Assembly (NCBI GenBank): GCA_019120675.1
Contig: DWUQ01000180.1
Span: 1-8,132 of the forward strand
Origin: Candidatus Paenalcaligenes intestinipullorum
Lineage (GTDB): Bacteria; Pseudomonadota; Gammaproteobacteria; Burkholderiales; Burkholderiaceae_B
Reading direction: 5' to 3'
Length of the DNA stretch: 8,132 nt
Both the position numbers and the translations under genes were made by a program. This document shows positions 6,593 to 8,132 of the stretch, one piece after another; the first letter of the stretch is position 1; every line of letters begins with the position of its first letter. A model generated the notes under the pieces. It did not search any database, was not told the origin of the DNA, and worked only from the letters and a program-made list of their open reading frames with translations.

Positions 6593-7213
6593 ATGATAAA
6601 AATTCTTCGTGTCGTGATGCTCAGCATCACTGCTTTAGTACTAACCGGCTGTGGTTACAACGAAATCCAACGCCTTGACGAACAGGTGAATGCGGCTTGG
6701 TCGCAAACGCTCAACCAATACGAACGTCGAGCCGACTTAGTGCCCAAGTTAGTAAGTTCCGTCAACGCCTATATGGTGAACGAGCGCACTGTACTCACGG
6801 AAGTGACCGAGGCACGCTCTAAGGTCGCCAACCTCAATATCAATGTGCAGGATGTCAACGATCCGGCATTGATGGCAAAGTTTCAGCAGGCGCAAAATCA
6901 ATTGTCCTCCGCCTTATCGCGCTTGATTGCGGTCTCAGAAAATTACCCACAGCTAAAAAGTGACGGCTTATTCCGTGACCTCATGACTCAGCTCGAAGGC
7001 ACCGAAAACCGTATTGCGACGGAGCGTGGGCGTTATGTGCAAGCCGTGCAGGCGTACAACCAATATATTCGTCAATTTCCCGCTGTCTTGACGGCTAAAG
7101 TCATGGGCTATCAGGTCAAACCGAATTATGGTGTGGATCGTGAGGACGAAATCCGTCGCAATCCGGACGTGCAGTTCGATTTGCCGACCCGTCAAACGGC
7201 CCCAGCCTCTTAA
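6593..7213 (+). CDS. lemA: LemA family lipoprotein
   Basis: LemA family proteins are membrane-anchored, mostly helical envelope proteins whose biochemical role is not established. The chosen ATG at 6593 gives 206 residues with a short basic N-terminus, a hydrophobic stretch (about 6-18), and the lipobox LTGC with C20 as the acylation site, so the mature protein should be a lipoprotein. The signature YNEIQRLDEQVNAAWSQ (22-38) followed by NQYERRADLVPKLV (41-54) is typical of the family. The rest is predicted helical, rich in Gln, Ala and Glu, with coiled-coil character at about 64-165, and ends in a proline-containing tail. GAG (6584-6586) is the likely ribosome binding site. A GTG at 6500 is open in frame but would bury the signal sequence. 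The gene is followed after 26 bases by the TPM-domain gene, a common pairing, so the two are probably one operon. Confidence 0.92.
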   Translation: MIKILRVVMLSITALVLTGCGYNEIQRLDEQVNAAWSQTLNQYERRADLVPKLVSSVNAYMVNERTVLTEVTEARSKVANLNINVQDVNDPALMAKFQQAQNQLSSALSRLIAVSENYPQLKSDGLFRDLMTQLEGTENRIATERGRYVQAVQAYNQYIRQFPAVLTAKVMGYQVKPNYGVDREDEIRRNPDVQFDLPTRQTAPAS

Positions 7214-7239
7214 AAGCCAATTAAATTTGGAGAAAGCGT

Positions 7240-8132
7240 ATGCAACACTCTGCTCTCTCAATTGCGTGGCCCCCATTTACGAAGCGGTGGCTTCTCTCCC
7301 TGTTTGCGTTCGTAGTGGCGGTTTGCATGAGTGGGTTCACGACTAGCCATGCTGCCGCGCCTATCCCCTCATTAACGAACTGGGTGACCGACACCACCAA
7401 CACCCTCACTTCCGCGCAACAACAACAGCTCAGTCAACAACTGCAGGCGCTTGAGCAGTCTAAAGGGGCACAACTGTTTGTGCTCATGGTGGCGACAACC
7501 GATGGGGAGGACATCGACGCCTACGCGCGTCGGGTGTTTGATCAATGGAAGGTGGGTCGTCAGGGCACGGATGATGGGGTGCTGTTGGTTATCGCCAAAG
7601 ACGATCGTCGTTTACGGATCGAGGTGGGGTACGGCCTCGAAGGGGCCATTACCGATTTACAAAGCGGGCGTATTATACGCGAGCAAATCACCCCTTATTT
7701 CAAACAAAATGCGTATTTCCAAGGGATCGAAGCAGGCGTAACCAGCTTAAGCGCTCTAATTCAGGGTGAAGCCTTGCCTCCGCCGGTAAGCGGTGGCGCC
7801 GCGGGGTCGGATGAGGATGAGCCGTATATTATGCTGATTCCGATTTTTGCCTTTGCCACCTTGATGCCGTTATTTGTAGCGCCACTTGTGACGGGTTTAT
7901 TTGTGTTTCTTATGTTTTGGAGTGTGCCGATTGCGGTGTTGGGGGGTATGGCTGCCTTCCTTTTAAACGCGGCCGTACGGGCGTTTCGAGGGGGGCCACG
8001 CGGGCGTGGTGGCAGCCGTCACCTGACGAGTCGTCGGGGTCGCCAAGGTGTATTTATGGGGCCAGCCGGTTGGCGCGGCGGGGGTGGTCGCGGTGGCGGA
8101 GGCTTTGGTGGGGGCGGCTTTGGCGGTGGTGG
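7240..8132 (+). CDS. TPM-domain (DUF477, YgcG-like) membrane-anchored protein, C-terminus cut off
   Basis: The ATG at 7240 has a strong GGAGAAA ribosome binding site (7229-7235). The frame is open to the window end, giving 297 residues without a stop codon. Residues 16-38 form a signal peptide with a likely cleavage near SHA-AA. A TPM domain follows (about 45-177), with NWVTDTTNTLTSAQQQQL, the core LFVLMVATTDGEDIDAYARRVFD at about 79-101 (read as two adjoining parts), the GTDDGVLLVIAKDDRRLRIEVGYGLEG region (109-135) and TPYF (151-154). An acidic linker (SDEDE, 190-194) leads to hydrophobic segments (about 197-247), then a basic Arg/Gly stretch and repeated GGGGFGG units at the end. This layout (export signal, TPM domain outside, membrane anchor, glycine-rich tail) is usual for YgcG-type proteins. 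Some TPM proteins are reported as phosphatases or as photosystem repair factors in plants; no activity can be assigned here. It probably shares a transcript with lemA. Confidence 0.88.
   Translation, partial: MQHSALSIAWPPFTKRWLLSLFAFVVAVCMSGFTTSHAAAPIPSLTNWVTDTTNTLTSAQQQQLSQQLQALEQSKGAQLFVLMVATTDGEDIDAYARRVFDQWKVGRQGTDDGVLLVIAKDDRRLRIEVGYGLEGAITDLQSGRIIREQITPYFKQNAYFQGIEAGVTSLSALIQGEALPPPVSGGAAGSDEDEPYIMLIPIFAFATLMPLFVAPLVTGLFVFLMFWSVPIAVLGGMAAFLLNAAVRAFRGGPRGRGGSRHLTSRRGRQGVFMGPAGWRGGGGRGGGGFGGGGFGGG

Noticed and set aside
7451..7741. Plus-strand 96-codon open frame
   Set aside because: It is a shifted frame inside the TPM-domain gene, whose signal peptide and TPM domain read through without interruption.
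8080..8132. Simple GGT/GGC repeat as a tandem repeat locus
   Set aside because: It encodes the glycine-rich tail normal for YgcG-like proteins and stays in frame, so it is coding low complexity and not a separate element.

Overview
The window reads as an ordinary chromosomal segment of a Gram-negative proteobacterium, most likely a gammaproteobacterium, although a betaproteobacterium cannot be excluded from sequence reading alone. The reasons are the Rho-independent terminator, Shine-Dalgarno style start sites, a LemA lipoprotein with a classical lipobox, and RhlE-, BrnQ- and Mtn-type proteins of proteobacterial character. Base composition looks fairly even across all genes. I see no insertion sequence, phage gene, CRISPR array, tRNA or rRNA. 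Nine protein-coding genes fill nearly all of the window, and the first and last are cut by the window edges.

Layout: (1) On the minus strand, positions 1-432 hold the N-terminal part of a BrnQ-type branched-chain amino acid carrier. It lies 18 bases downstream of an RhlE-type DEAD-box RNA helicase (451-1878, non-ATG start) that has a hairpin-containing leader of about 150 bases. (2) Positions 2035-6430 hold a methionine salvage cluster: mtnK (minus), then divergent mtnA (plus), a bidirectional terminator, and a convergent minus-strand block transcribed mtnB, mtnC, mtnD. (3) On the plus strand, 6593-7213 encodes a LemA family lipoprotein, followed 26 bases later by a secreted, membrane-anchored TPM-domain protein with a glycine-rich tail that runs off the end.

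How the genes work together: MtnK phosphorylates methylthioribose, MtnA isomerises the phosphate to methylthioribulose-1-phosphate, MtnB dehydrates it, MtnC (enolase-phosphatase) makes the acireductone, and MtnD oxidises that to ketomethylthiobutyrate and formate. The entry step (methylthioadenosine nucleosidase) and the exit step (transamination to methionine) are not encoded here and must be elsewhere. The LemA and TPM proteins form a commonly seen envelope gene pair whose function is not settled. BrnQ and RhlE are housekeeping neighbours with no evident link to salvage.

I found no convincing undescribed system. The points most worth a second look are the structured leader and TTG start of the helicase gene, the hairpin between the divergent mtnK and mtnA genes, and the arrangement of the salvage genes in three transcription units.
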